This document shows, one piece after another, positions 1-5,132 of a DNA stretch of 5,132 nt. The stretch comes from an uncultured Eubacteriales bacterium. Lineage in GTDB: Bacteria > Bacillota > Clostridia > Christensenellales > Aristaeellaceae. Position numbers and translations under genes: made by a program. The stretch spans positions 1-5,132 of the forward strand of contig URJB01000095.1 of NCBI GenBank assembly GCA_900548145.1. Direction: 5' to 3'. The notes under the pieces were generated by a model. The model made no database searches. It saw only the letters and a program-made list of their open reading frames with translations, and was not told the DNA's origin. Each line of letters begins with the position of its first letter. Within the stretch, counting starts at the first letter, position 1.

Positions 1-9
1 GCGGGCGCA

Positions 10-36
10 CCAAAGGGCTTTCCGCTCGCCCTTTGG
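10..36. repeat. Perfect 9-bp inverted repeat (hairpin)
   Basis: CCAAAGGGC at 10-18 is exactly complementary to GCCCTTTGG at 28-36, with a 9-base loop. A second small hairpin (41-46 with 50-55, 3-base loop) follows directly. Neither is followed by a T-run, so this does not look like an ordinary terminator. It may be part of a structured RNA or of a repeat element cut by the window edge. Confidence 0.5.
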
Positions 37-270
37 AAACCTTCGGGCACCGAAGTTGGCGAGAAACCCGTAGACGGCAAGTCTTGTTTCCACGCCAGAG
101 TTGGCGTACAACGACACAAGCAGGGGTGCTTTTCTCCCAAACAAAATCGCCGCTTGCAAAAACCCCACACCTGCGGTCACAAGAAGAGCCACCCCGGCCC
201 CTCCGGGTTCTACCCCCTCCCCTCCCCCGCATAGACTTTCCCCGGAGCCAAATCACACTCCCAGCTCCAG

Positions 271-279
271 AGAGGAAGG
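271..279 (+). promoter_or_regulatory. Ribosome binding site of the NTPase gene
   Basis: The purine run AGAGGAAGG lies 9 bases before the ATG at 289. It is the only good Shine-Dalgarno match nearby and supports that ATG, which also gives the N-terminus expected from the protein's second, related half. Confidence 0.6.
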
Positions 280-288
280 GAACGCCCC

Positions 289-1326
289 ATGCGCTATTTC
301 GCCGGTGGTAATACATCACAGGGATTCTGTACCCGTTTCGACCACATCCTGCCCAAAGAACAGCAGAAACGAATGTTCTACCTCAAGGGCGGCCCCGGCG
401 TGGGCAAAAGCAGCCTGATGAAGGCCGTAGGCAAAGCTGCCGAGAGCGCGGGCCTCCGGGTGGAATATTTCTATTGTTCCTCCGACCCGGAGAGTCTGGA
501 CGGCGTGGCTATTCCCGAAAAAGGCGCCGCCCTGATGGACGGCACCGCGCCCCACGTGTATGACCCCGTTCTCCCCGGTGCGAGGGATACCCTTGTTTCA
601 CTGGGCGATTTTCTGGATGAAAAGGCCCTCCGCAGCTCCCGGGAGGAACTGCAGGAGACCCAGCGTCAAATTTCCGCCCGGTTCGCCCGGTGCTACCATT
701 ATCTGGCCGCGGCGGCGCAGGTGCGAAAGGCCGCCTGTGCCGGAGAGGAAAAGCCCGCTGCCATGCGCGCCCTGCTGAAGGAGTGGACGGACGTTCTCCC
801 CCTTCGGGGCGGCGAAGGCCGCTGCCGCCAGCTGTTCGGCGAGGCCTTCACCCCGGCGGAACTGGTTCGCCGCACAGAGTTTCCCAAGGAGACCCGCCGG
901 TTTGAGCTTTGCTGCCCGCTGGGCTGCCACCCGGACGGCCTGATGAAGCGGCTGGGCGATATCGTCGCCGCCCGCGGTCTTGACCGCATCGAATTGCTGG
1001 ACCCGTTGGAGCCGGAGCACGTGCGGCAGCTCTATCTGCCGGGTCACGGCCTGCTTTTTGGTTGCGCCCCTGAGAATACTCCCGACGCTCTCCCCCCGGA
1101 ACAACTCTTTGCCCTGAAGCCCCGGGAGGAAGAACGCTTCGACCAGAACGCTTATGAACTGCTCTGCCAACGGGCCGTGGAGCAGCTTTCCGCCGCCAAA
1201 GCCCTCCATGACCGGCTGGAAGCCCCCTACATCCGCTGCATGGATTTCCTGAAATGGCAGGCAAAGCTGGACTGGATTCTGGAGGAGCTTTCTCTGTTGC
1301 CTTCCAAGGGCGAAAACGCCCTGTAG
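289..1326 (+). CDS. Duplicated P-loop NTPase (PRK06851-like), second half degenerate
   Basis: A 345-residue soluble protein with no signal peptide or membrane segment. It resembles, from memory, the uncharacterised Firmicutes ATPase family listed as PRK06851; its substrate is unknown. The N-terminal half has a clear Walker A, GGPGVGKSS (34-42), and a Walker-B-like strand ending in D84 within ALMDGTAP. The protein is an internal duplication, residues about 3-143 against 180-330. The opening YFAGGNTSQGF parallels LFGEAFTPAEL, the stretch after the P-loop (LMK 43-45) parallels LMK 218-220, APH parallels APE, and the helical RCYHYL (134-139) parallels RCMDFL (316-321). In the second half the P-loop is lost (K40 aligns with P215, S41 with D216) and D84 aligns with F257. 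The gene appears to be monocistronic in the window, ending before a strong terminator. P-loop NTPase is secure; the biological role is not known. Confidence 0.85.
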   Translation: MRYFAGGNTSQGFCTRFDHILPKEQQKRMFYLKGGPGVGKSSLMKAVGKAAESAGLRVEYFYCSSDPESLDGVAIPEKGAALMDGTAPHVYDPVLPGARDTLVSLGDFLDEKALRSSREELQETQRQISARFARCYHYLAAAAQVRKAACAGEEKPAAMRALLKEWTDVLPLRGGEGRCRQLFGEAFTPAELVRRTEFPKETRRFELCCPLGCHPDGLMKRLGDIVAARGLDRIELLDPLEPEHVRQLYLPGHGLLFGCAPENTPDALPPEQLFALKPREEERFDQNAYELLCQRAVEQLSAAKALHDRLEAPYIRCMDFLKWQAKLDWILEELSLLPSKGENAL

Positions 1327-1344
1327 CACCGAACGGGAAAAGGG

Positions 1345-1373
1345 TTTTCAATCCCGGAAAAGTATGATAAAAT
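1345..1373 (+). promoter_or_regulatory. Possible sigma-A promoter ahead of rimO
   Basis: TTTTCA (1345-1350) and TAAAAT (1368-1373) are separated by exactly 17 bases, matching the housekeeping consensus at 4 of 6 and 5 of 6 positions. Transcription would start near 1380, at the base of the terminator hairpin's left arm. It is the best promoter-like pair I find between the NTPase gene and rimO, but the region is A/T-rich and a chance match is possible. Confidence 0.35.
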
Positions 1374-1374
1374 G

Positions 1375-1414
1375 AAGGGCGAAAGAACGTTTTTTGGTTC
1401 TTTCGCCTTTTGTT
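1375..1414 (+). terminator. Intrinsic terminator after the NTPase gene
   Basis: GGCGAAAGAAC (1378-1388) pairs perfectly with GTTCTTTCGCC (1397-1407) across an 8-base T-rich loop. Outer A-T and G-T pairs can extend the stem to about 14 bp. TTTTGTT follows at 1408-1414. It should end the NTPase transcript 50-90 bases after its stop codon and separates that gene from the rimO unit. Confidence 0.85.
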
Positions 1415-1438
1415 ATCCCGTTTTTGATTTTTAATTTC

Positions 1439-1443
1439 GGAGG
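1439..1443 (+). promoter_or_regulatory. Ribosome binding site fixing the GTG start of rimO
   Basis: GGAGG lies 8 bases before the GTG at 1452. There is no ATG in this frame until well inside the conserved N-terminal domain, so the non-ATG start is strongly supported. Confidence 0.8.
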
Positions 1444-1451
1444 CGACCTGA

Positions 1452-2771
1452 GTGCCCACAGTCGGCGTGATTTCCCTTGGCTGCAGCAAAAACCGGGTGG
1501 ATACGGAGCTGATGCTCTCCATCCTGAAGGAGCACGGCTATACCATTACCGCGGATGAAAAGGAGGCCGAGGTGCTGATCGTCAACACCTGCGGCTTCAT
1601 CGACCCCGCCAAGCAGGAGAGCATCGACACTCTGCTGCAGATGGCCGAATACAAGCGCACCGGCAAGTGCAAGGTGCTGGTGGCCACGGGCTGTCTGGCC
1701 CAGCGCTATGAAAAAGAGCTCATGACTGATATGCCGGAGATCGATCTGCTGATGGGCGTGAGCCAGTACCCCCGTCTGCCGGAGGCGCTGGAGGCGGCCC
1801 TGCACGGCAAGCGCCAGAGCTTCTGCGGCCGGGACAATACCATCCTGTCCGGCGAGCGGGTGCTGACCACCGCGCCCTATTCCGCCTACATCCGCATTGC
1901 TGACGGCTGTGACAACCGCTGCGCCTACTGCGCCATCCCCCTGATCCGGGGCGGCTTCCGTTCCCGGGAGATGGAGGACGTGCTGGACGAAATTCGCACG
2001 CTGGCCGAAAAAGGCGTGAGAGAGCATGTGCTGGTGGCGCAGGATACCTCCCGCTTCGGCATCGACCGGGTGGGATATTCTCAGCTGCCGGAGCTGATGG
2101 AGCGGGCGGCGGAGATTCCCGGCGTGGAATGGCTGCGGGTGCTCTACTGCTACCCGGATGAGATCGACGAAGAACTGCTGAACGCTATGGCGCGTCATGA
2201 CAACATCTGCAAATATCTGGACTTGCCCCTGCAGCACGCCGACCCGCTGCTGCTGAAGCGCATGAACCGCCGGGGCGACCCGGAAAAGACCCGTCAGCTG
2301 CTGCACCGGGCCCGGGAAATGGGCTTCACCCTGCGCACCACCTTTATCGTGGGCTTCCCCGGCGAGACGGATGAGCAGTTCGCCCATCTGATGGGCTTTG
2401 TGCGGGAAATTCAATTCGACCGGCTGGGCGCTTTCCCCTATTCGCCGGAAGAGGACACCCCCGCCGCCCGGATGGACGGCCAGCTTCCCGAGGAGATCAA
2501 GCAGAAGCGGCTGGACGAGCTGATGACCGCTCAGCAGACCTTCTCGCTGGAGCGGAACCGGCTGCGGATCGGCACGGAAGAAAAGGTGCTGGTGGAGACC
2601 GTGGACGGCAAAGGCCACGGCGTAGGCCGCAGCGCGCAGGAAGCGCCGGACACCGACGGCGTGATCAAGCTCACCGGCGTTTCCGAGGCCGATCTGGGGC
2701 AGTTCGTTCGCGCCCGTATCACCGACGCGGAGGTCTATGACCTGCGCGCCGAACGCATCAGAGAGGATTGA
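1452..2771 (+). CDS. rimO: Ribosomal protein S12 methylthiotransferase RimO
   Basis: A 439-residue radical-SAM enzyme that adds a methylthio group to the beta carbon of a conserved aspartate (Asp88 in E. coli numbering) of ribosomal protein S12. The N-terminal UPF0004 domain carries its three [4Fe-4S] ligands: C11 (in SLGCSKN), C47 (NTCGF) and C81 (TGCLAQ). The radical-SAM core has the CxxxCxxC motif at C153, C157 and C160, followed by IPLIRGGFRSR. GFPGETDEQF sits at 301-310, and a C-terminal TRAM domain spans about 375-439. Length is normal for the family. The SLGCSKNRVDTE opening and IPLIRG motif favour RimO over the tRNA enzyme MiaB. The gene starts at GTG with a good ribosome site and is the first of a four-gene same-strand run. 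Its stop lies just 5 bases before the pgsA ATG, which implies co-transcription. Confidence 0.96.
   Translation: MPTVGVISLGCSKNRVDTELMLSILKEHGYTITADEKEAEVLIVNTCGFIDPAKQESIDTLLQMAEYKRTGKCKVLVATGCLAQRYEKELMTDMPEIDLLMGVSQYPRLPEALEAALHGKRQSFCGRDNTILSGERVLTTAPYSAYIRIADGCDNRCAYCAIPLIRGGFRSREMEDVLDEIRTLAEKGVREHVLVAQDTSRFGIDRVGYSQLPELMERAAEIPGVEWLRVLYCYPDEIDEELLNAMARHDNICKYLDLPLQHADPLLLKRMNRRGDPEKTRQLLHRAREMGFTLRTTFIVGFPGETDEQFAHLMGFVREIQFDRLGAFPYSPEEDTPAARMDGQLPEEIKQKRLDELMTAQQTFSLERNRLRIGTEEKVLVETVDGKGHGVGRSAQEAPDTDGVIKLTGVSEADLGQFVRARITDAEVYDLRAERIRED
2762..2766 (+). promoter_or_regulatory. Ribosome binding site deciding the pgsA start
   Basis: AGAGG inside the last codons of rimO lies 10 bases before the ATG at 2777. 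An in-frame TTG at 2768 would sit only one base after it, too close for initiation, so the ATG is the better start. Confidence 0.55.
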
Positions 2772-2776
2772 CGTCC

Positions 2777-3337
2777 ATGAAGAACCTCAATATTCCGAAT
2801 CGTCTTTCGATCCTGCGCATGTGTCTGGTGCCGGTATGCGTGCTGCTATTGTACCTGCCCGGTCAGACCGCCCGCACCGCGGCGCTGATCGTGTTCTGCA
2901 TCGCCGCCTTTACCGATTTTCTGGATGGGCAAATTGCCCGGCGGCAGCACATCGTCACTACCTTCGGCAAATTCATCGACCCGGTGGCAGACAAACTGCT
3001 GGTTTTAAGCACTATGATCGCCTTGTGCGGTCTGGGCGAGTTTCCGGCCTGGGCCTGTATTGTGGTGCTGTTCCGGGAGCTGGCCGTGGACGGGCTGCGG
3101 CTGGTGGCTTCCCAGCAGGGCAGCGTGATCGCCGCCGGAAAGTTGGGCAAGATCAAGACCTGCACCCAGCTGTTGACCCTGATCATTTTCCTGCTGGACG
3201 GCCGGGCCTACAGCGCCGGCGGCTTCACGGTGGGCAAGCTGATGGTCTGGGCTTCCGTGGCCATGACCCTGTGGTCCGGCATTGACTATTTCTGGAAGAA
3301 CCGTTCCGTACTGAGCCTGAAGGAGGAAACCAAATGA
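2777..3337 (+). CDS. pgsA: CDP-diacylglycerol--glycerol-3-phosphate 3-phosphatidyltransferase
   Basis: A 186-residue integral membrane enzyme. It transfers the phosphatidyl group from CDP-diacylglycerol to glycerol-3-phosphate, giving phosphatidylglycerophosphate, the committed step to phosphatidylglycerol and cardiolipin. The full CDP-alcohol phosphotransferase signature is present and correctly spaced: D47, D50-G51, A54-R55, G64, D68 and D72. The NIPNRLSILRM opening is typical of PgsA. About six hydrophobic segments are visible, roughly at 12-28, 33-46, 74-88, 90-102, 128-141 and 152-167. The start is the ATG at 2777; a TTG three codons earlier has no usable ribosome site. The stop overlaps the next ATG as ATGA, so translation of the two genes is probably coupled. 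The specific substrate is inferred from sequence resemblance and the rimO-pgsA-cinA-recA order; other CDP-alcohol transferases share the signature. Confidence 0.93.
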   Translation: MKNLNIPNRLSILRMCLVPVCVLLLYLPGQTARTAALIVFCIAAFTDFLDGQIARRQHIVTTFGKFIDPVADKLLVLSTMIALCGLGEFPAWACIVVLFRELAVDGLRLVASQQGSVIAAGKLGKIKTCTQLLTLIIFLLDGRAYSAGGFTVGKLMVWASVAMTLWSGIDYFWKNRSVLSLKEETK

Positions 3338-3816
3338 GCGAGTCCTCTCTGGCTCCGCAGGTGGTTCGGCAGTTCACCGAAAAGGGGCTGACGCTGGGCA
3401 CGGCGGAAAGCCTGACAGCGGGCCTGATCGCCGCTACGGTGGCGGATGTGTCCGGCGCGTCGGCGGTGCTGATGGGCGGCGTGGTCAGCTATGACCCCCG
3501 CGTAAAGCGCGAGGTGCTGGGCGTTTCGCAGGAGGTAATCGACGGCGTGGGCGTGGTCAGCGAGGCCTGCGCCCTGCAGATGGCCGATGGGGCAAGGAAA
3601 CTGCTGAAGGTGGACGTTGCCCTGAGCGCCACCGGCGTTGCCGGGCCCACCGGCGGCACGGCGGAAAACCCCGTGGGCACGGTCTGGCTGGGCGTGAGCA
3701 CTGCCGAGGGAACTGTCGCCCGCTGCTTTCACTTTGACGGCGACCGGCAGAGCGTCCGCCGCCAGACGGTGGAAACGGCGCTGCGGCTGGCGCTGGACGT
3801 CCTGCATTCTAAATAA
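3334..3816 (+). CDS. pncC: CinA C-terminal domain protein, NMN amidohydrolase (PncC-type)
   Basis: A 160-residue cytosolic protein corresponding to the C-terminal domain of CinA alone. Family members deamidate nicotinamide mononucleotide to nicotinate mononucleotide in the pyridine nucleotide cycle, returning it to NAD synthesis. Visible family motifs are GTAESLTAG (22-30, with the conserved Ser26), GGVVSYD and the lysine K58 after it, GVVSEACA (73-80), ATGVAGPTGG (99-108), NPVGTVWLGV (112-121) and FDGDRQSVRRQ (134-144). Many Firmicutes CinA proteins carry an additional N-terminal molybdopterin-binding-like domain and run to about 410 residues; it is absent here. The start follows AGGAGG (3321-3326) at 7 bases and overlaps the pgsA stop by four bases. 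The position just before recA matches the usual cinA-recA pairing. Enzyme activity is inferred; the family assignment is secure. Confidence 0.92.
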   Translation: MSESSLAPQVVRQFTEKGLTLGTAESLTAGLIAATVADVSGASAVLMGGVVSYDPRVKREVLGVSQEVIDGVGVVSEACALQMADGARKLLKVDVALSATGVAGPTGGTAENPVGTVWLGVSTAEGTVARCFHFDGDRQSVRRQTVETALRLALDVLHSK

Positions 3817-3857
3817 CAAACGATCATTCGACTTAGATACATAAGGGGGAAAAGGGC
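3817..3857 (+). other. Short spacer between cinA/pncC and recA
   Basis: This is the only gap of more than a few bases within the rimO-recA unit. It contains AT-rich words (TTAGAT, TACATA) that could serve as a -10 element, but no convincing -35 at normal spacing. It has no GAAC-N4-GTTC operator of the Gram-positive LexA type. CGATCATTCG (3821-3830) has complementary ends but only three paired bases. recA may therefore depend largely on transcription from upstream. Confidence 0.5.
3843..3849 (+). promoter_or_regulatory. Ribosome binding site of recA
   Basis: AAGGGGG lies 8 bases before the ATG at 3858. It favours this start over the in-frame ATG at 3927, where E. coli-like RecA sequence begins but which is preceded only by an A-rich stretch. 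Confidence 0.6.
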
Positions 3858-5009
3858 ATGGCTCCGAAAAAGGATACGGCCAAAAAAGAGATCGCCAGCA
3901 AGCAGGGCGATCTTCGGGAAGAAAAAATGAAAGCGCTGGAAAGCGCTCTGGCCCAGCTGAACAAGACCTACGGCAAGGGCGCGGTCATGAAATTCGGCGA
4001 CGCGGCGGCGGACGCGAATCTGCAGGTGATCCCTACCGGCTGTCTGGAACTGGATATGGCGCTGGGCGTGGGCGGTCTGCCCCGGGGCCGCGTGGTAGAA
4101 ATTTACGGGCCTGAAAGCAGCGGTAAAACCACCGTGGCCCTGCACTGCGTGGCCGAGGCCCAGAAGATGGGCGGCGTATGCGCCTTCATCGACGCGGAGC
4201 ACGCGCTGGATCCCGTCTACGCCCGGAAGCTGGGCGTAAATGTGGACGAGCTTTACATTTCCCAGCCTGACACCGGCGAGCAGGCGCTGGAGATCTGCGA
4301 AGCGCTGGTGCGTTCCGGGGCCATCGACATGGTGGTCATCGACTCCGTGGCCGCGCTGGTGCCCCGGGCGGAGATCGAGGGCGAAATGGGCGACAGCTTC
4401 GTGGGTCTGCAGGCCCGTCTGATGAGCCAGGCTCTGCGCAAGCTGACCGGCGTCATCGCCAAGACCAACGCGGTGGCCATCTTCATCAACCAGCTGCGCG
4501 AAAAGGTGGGCGTGATGTACGGCAACCCCGAGACCACCACCGGCGGCCGGGCGTTGAAGTTCTACGCCAGCGTCCGTCTGGACGTGCGCCGGGGTGAGCA
4601 GCTGAAGAACGGCTCCGAAGTGATCGGCAACCGCACCAAGGTCAAGGTCGTCAAGAACAAGGTGGCCCCGCCCTTCAAGGTGGCCGAGTTTGACATCATC
4701 TACGGCGAGGGCATCTCCACTGAGGGTACGCTGCTGGATATGGCCGTGGATCGGGACATCATCCACAAGAGCGGTGCGTGGTTCAGCTACAAGGATCAGC
4801 GCATCGGACAGGGCCGTGAAAACGCCCGCCTGTTCCTGAAGGACAACCCCGAAATCGCCGCCGAGATCGACAAGATCATCCGGGACGAAGCCAAGCAGGC
4901 TTTGGCCGCTGGAAAGGGCGTAGCCAGGGAAGAAGCCCCCACCGACGAAGAACGTGCCAACGCCGACGTGGACGAAGATCCCGATCTGGCGCTGCTGGAC
5001 GAGGAGTAA
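3858..5009 (+). CDS. recA: Recombinase RecA
   Basis: A 383-residue ATP-dependent recombinase. It forms filaments on single-stranded DNA, catalyses homologous strand exchange and triggers LexA self-cleavage. Visible landmarks are the Walker A GPESSGKTT (84-92), the catalytic glutamate E114 in DAEHALDP, the Walker B strand VVIDSVAALVPR (159-170), the L1 region around EGEMGDSFVGLQARLMSQALRK, the L2 loop QLREKVGVMYGNPETTTGG (212-230) and KVVKNKVAPPF (263-273). The C-terminus is strongly acidic, as is usual. The lysine-rich N-terminus extends about 18 residues beyond the E. coli start, but the good ribosome site supports it. The gene ends the rimO-pgsA-cinA-recA run and is followed 43 bases later by a hairpin. 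No inactivating change is visible in the conserved core, so it should be functional. Confidence 0.98.
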   Translation: MAPKKDTAKKEIASKQGDLREEKMKALESALAQLNKTYGKGAVMKFGDAAADANLQVIPTGCLELDMALGVGGLPRGRVVEIYGPESSGKTTVALHCVAEAQKMGGVCAFIDAEHALDPVYARKLGVNVDELYISQPDTGEQALEICEALVRSGAIDMVVIDSVAALVPRAEIEGEMGDSFVGLQARLMSQALRKLTGVIAKTNAVAIFINQLREKVGVMYGNPETTTGGRALKFYASVRLDVRRGEQLKNGSEVIGNRTKVKVVKNKVAPPFKVAEFDIIYGEGISTEGTLLDMAVDRDIIHKSGAWFSYKDQRIGQGRENARLFLKDNPEIAAEIDKIIRDEAKQALAAGKGVAREEAPTDEERANADVDEDPDLALLDEE

Positions 5010-5052
5010 TTCCCGAAGGTGGCATTCTTTCTACAACTCAATCAACCTTCCA

Positions 5053-5078
5053 AAAGAAGCGTCTTCGGACGCTTCTTT
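5053..5078 (+). terminator. Hairpin terminator after recA with cUUCGg loop
   Basis: AAAGAAGCGTC (5053-5063) pairs perfectly with GACGCTTCTTT (5068-5078) around the very stable TTCG tetraloop. The T-rich 3' side is short and partly inside the stem (TTCTTTCA), so plus-strand termination may be moderate. On the minus strand the hairpin ends in TTCTTTTGG, so it could also terminate a convergent transcript. It marks the end of the rimO-recA unit within the window. Confidence 0.75.
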
Positions 5079-5132
5079 CAGTGTGTCAAAAAAGTGGAGG
5101 TGCAGGAGGCACTGCTGCCACTCAATCGTCGC
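5079..5132. other. Right edge, unassigned
   Basis: There are only 54 bases after the hairpin. GTGGAGG and AGGAGG (5094-5100, 5104-5109) look like ribosome sites on the plus strand, but no ATG follows before the edge. On the minus strand one frame is open from the edge through the hairpin to a TAG at 5031-5033. Neither can be called a gene from what is visible. No recX start is evident directly after recA. Confidence 0.35.

Larger units (their letters stand above)
1..288. other. Non-coding or unassigned left flank, hairpin-rich then C-rich
   Basis: I find no supportable gene here. The left 130 bases hold four short perfect inverted repeats: 10-18 with 28-36, 41-46 with 50-55, 92-97 with 102-107, and 118-122 with 127-131. 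The heptamer GTTGGCG occurs twice (55-61 and 100-106), and both copies can pair with CGCCA at 93-97. From about 160 to 288 the plus strand is markedly C-rich. Two forward frames are open from the left edge: one to a TAG at 229-231, the other to a TAA at 309-311. The encoded peptides are rich in P, R, K and H, and show no recognisable motif, so I treat them as chance frames. The stretch could be the end of a dispersed non-coding repeat or the leader of the gene at 289. Sequence alone cannot decide. Confidence 0.5.

Noticed and set aside
118..135. Small hairpin AAGCA-GGGG-TGCTT followed by TTTCT as a terminator
   Set aside because: Only five base pairs with a short, interrupted T-run; too weak to call.
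1..231. C-terminal part of an upstream gene in frame 1 ending at TAG 229-231
   Set aside because: The peptide has no recognisable domain, is dominated by K, P, H and G, and overlaps several hairpins; a second frame is equally open. Kept as a finding about the region instead of a gene.
598..1329. Minus-strand open frame opposite the NTPase gene
   Set aside because: It overlaps the plus-strand NTPase gene, whose two halves align with each other at protein level, and shows no motif of its own.
1385..1400. GAAC...GTTC as a LexA box
   Set aside because: The half-sites are 8 bases apart rather than 4, and the sequence is fully explained as the terminator stem and loop.
1431..2618. Long minus-strand open frame of 395 codons opposite rimO
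   Set aside because: It lies wholly antisense to a gene with clear radical-SAM and TRAM motifs. Its peptide is rich in H, Q, G and A with no domain, typical of the shadow of a GC-rich gene.
2768..2776. TTG start for pgsA three codons upstream
   Set aside because: The AGAGG ribosome site would be almost adjacent to the TTG. The ATG at 2777 has workable spacing and gives the usual PgsA N-terminus.
3927..3929. Internal ATG as the true recA start
   Set aside because: It matches the E. coli N-terminus better, but has only an A-rich upstream stretch, whereas the ATG at 3858 has AAGGGGG at 8 bases. N-terminal extensions are tolerated in RecA.
3729..4766. Long minus-strand open frame of 345 codons opposite recA
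   Set aside because: Antisense shadow of recA; histidine- and glycine-rich peptide without recognisable motifs, and no ribosome site of note.

Overview
The window carries a conserved bacterial housekeeping cluster. The GC-rich coding sequence, strong purine-rich Shine-Dalgarno sites and the gene order rimO-pgsA-cinA-recA point to a low-branching Gram-positive anaerobe of the class Clostridia. An Oscillospiraceae/Ruminococcaceae-type gut bacterium is most likely. Genus cannot be fixed by eye.

Layout: bases 1-288 hold no convincing gene. This stretch is rich in short inverted repeats at its left end and strongly C-rich towards its right end. Bases 289-1326 encode a stand-alone P-loop NTPase made of two related halves; only the first half keeps a working-looking Walker A. 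A strong hairpin terminator (about 1375-1414) separates it from the next unit. Bases 1452-5009 form a tight same-strand unit: rimO (ribosomal protein S12 methylthiotransferase, GTG start), pgsA (phosphatidylglycerophosphate synthase, start 5 bases after the rimO stop), pncC/cinA C-terminal domain (ATGA overlap with pgsA) and recA (41-base gap). A hairpin with a cUUCGg loop follows recA. The last ~50 bases contain no gene that can be assigned.

The four genes of the second unit do unrelated jobs (ribosome modification, phospholipid synthesis, NAD salvage, recombination). Their grouping is a conserved Firmicutes arrangement rather than a pathway. The first gene is separated by a terminator and need not be functionally linked.

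I see no undescribed multi-gene system here. The observations most worth checking are the decayed second NTPase half of the first protein, the multi-frame-open hairpin-rich left edge, a possible promoter buried against the terminator ahead of rimO, and the absence of a recognisable SOS box in front of recA.
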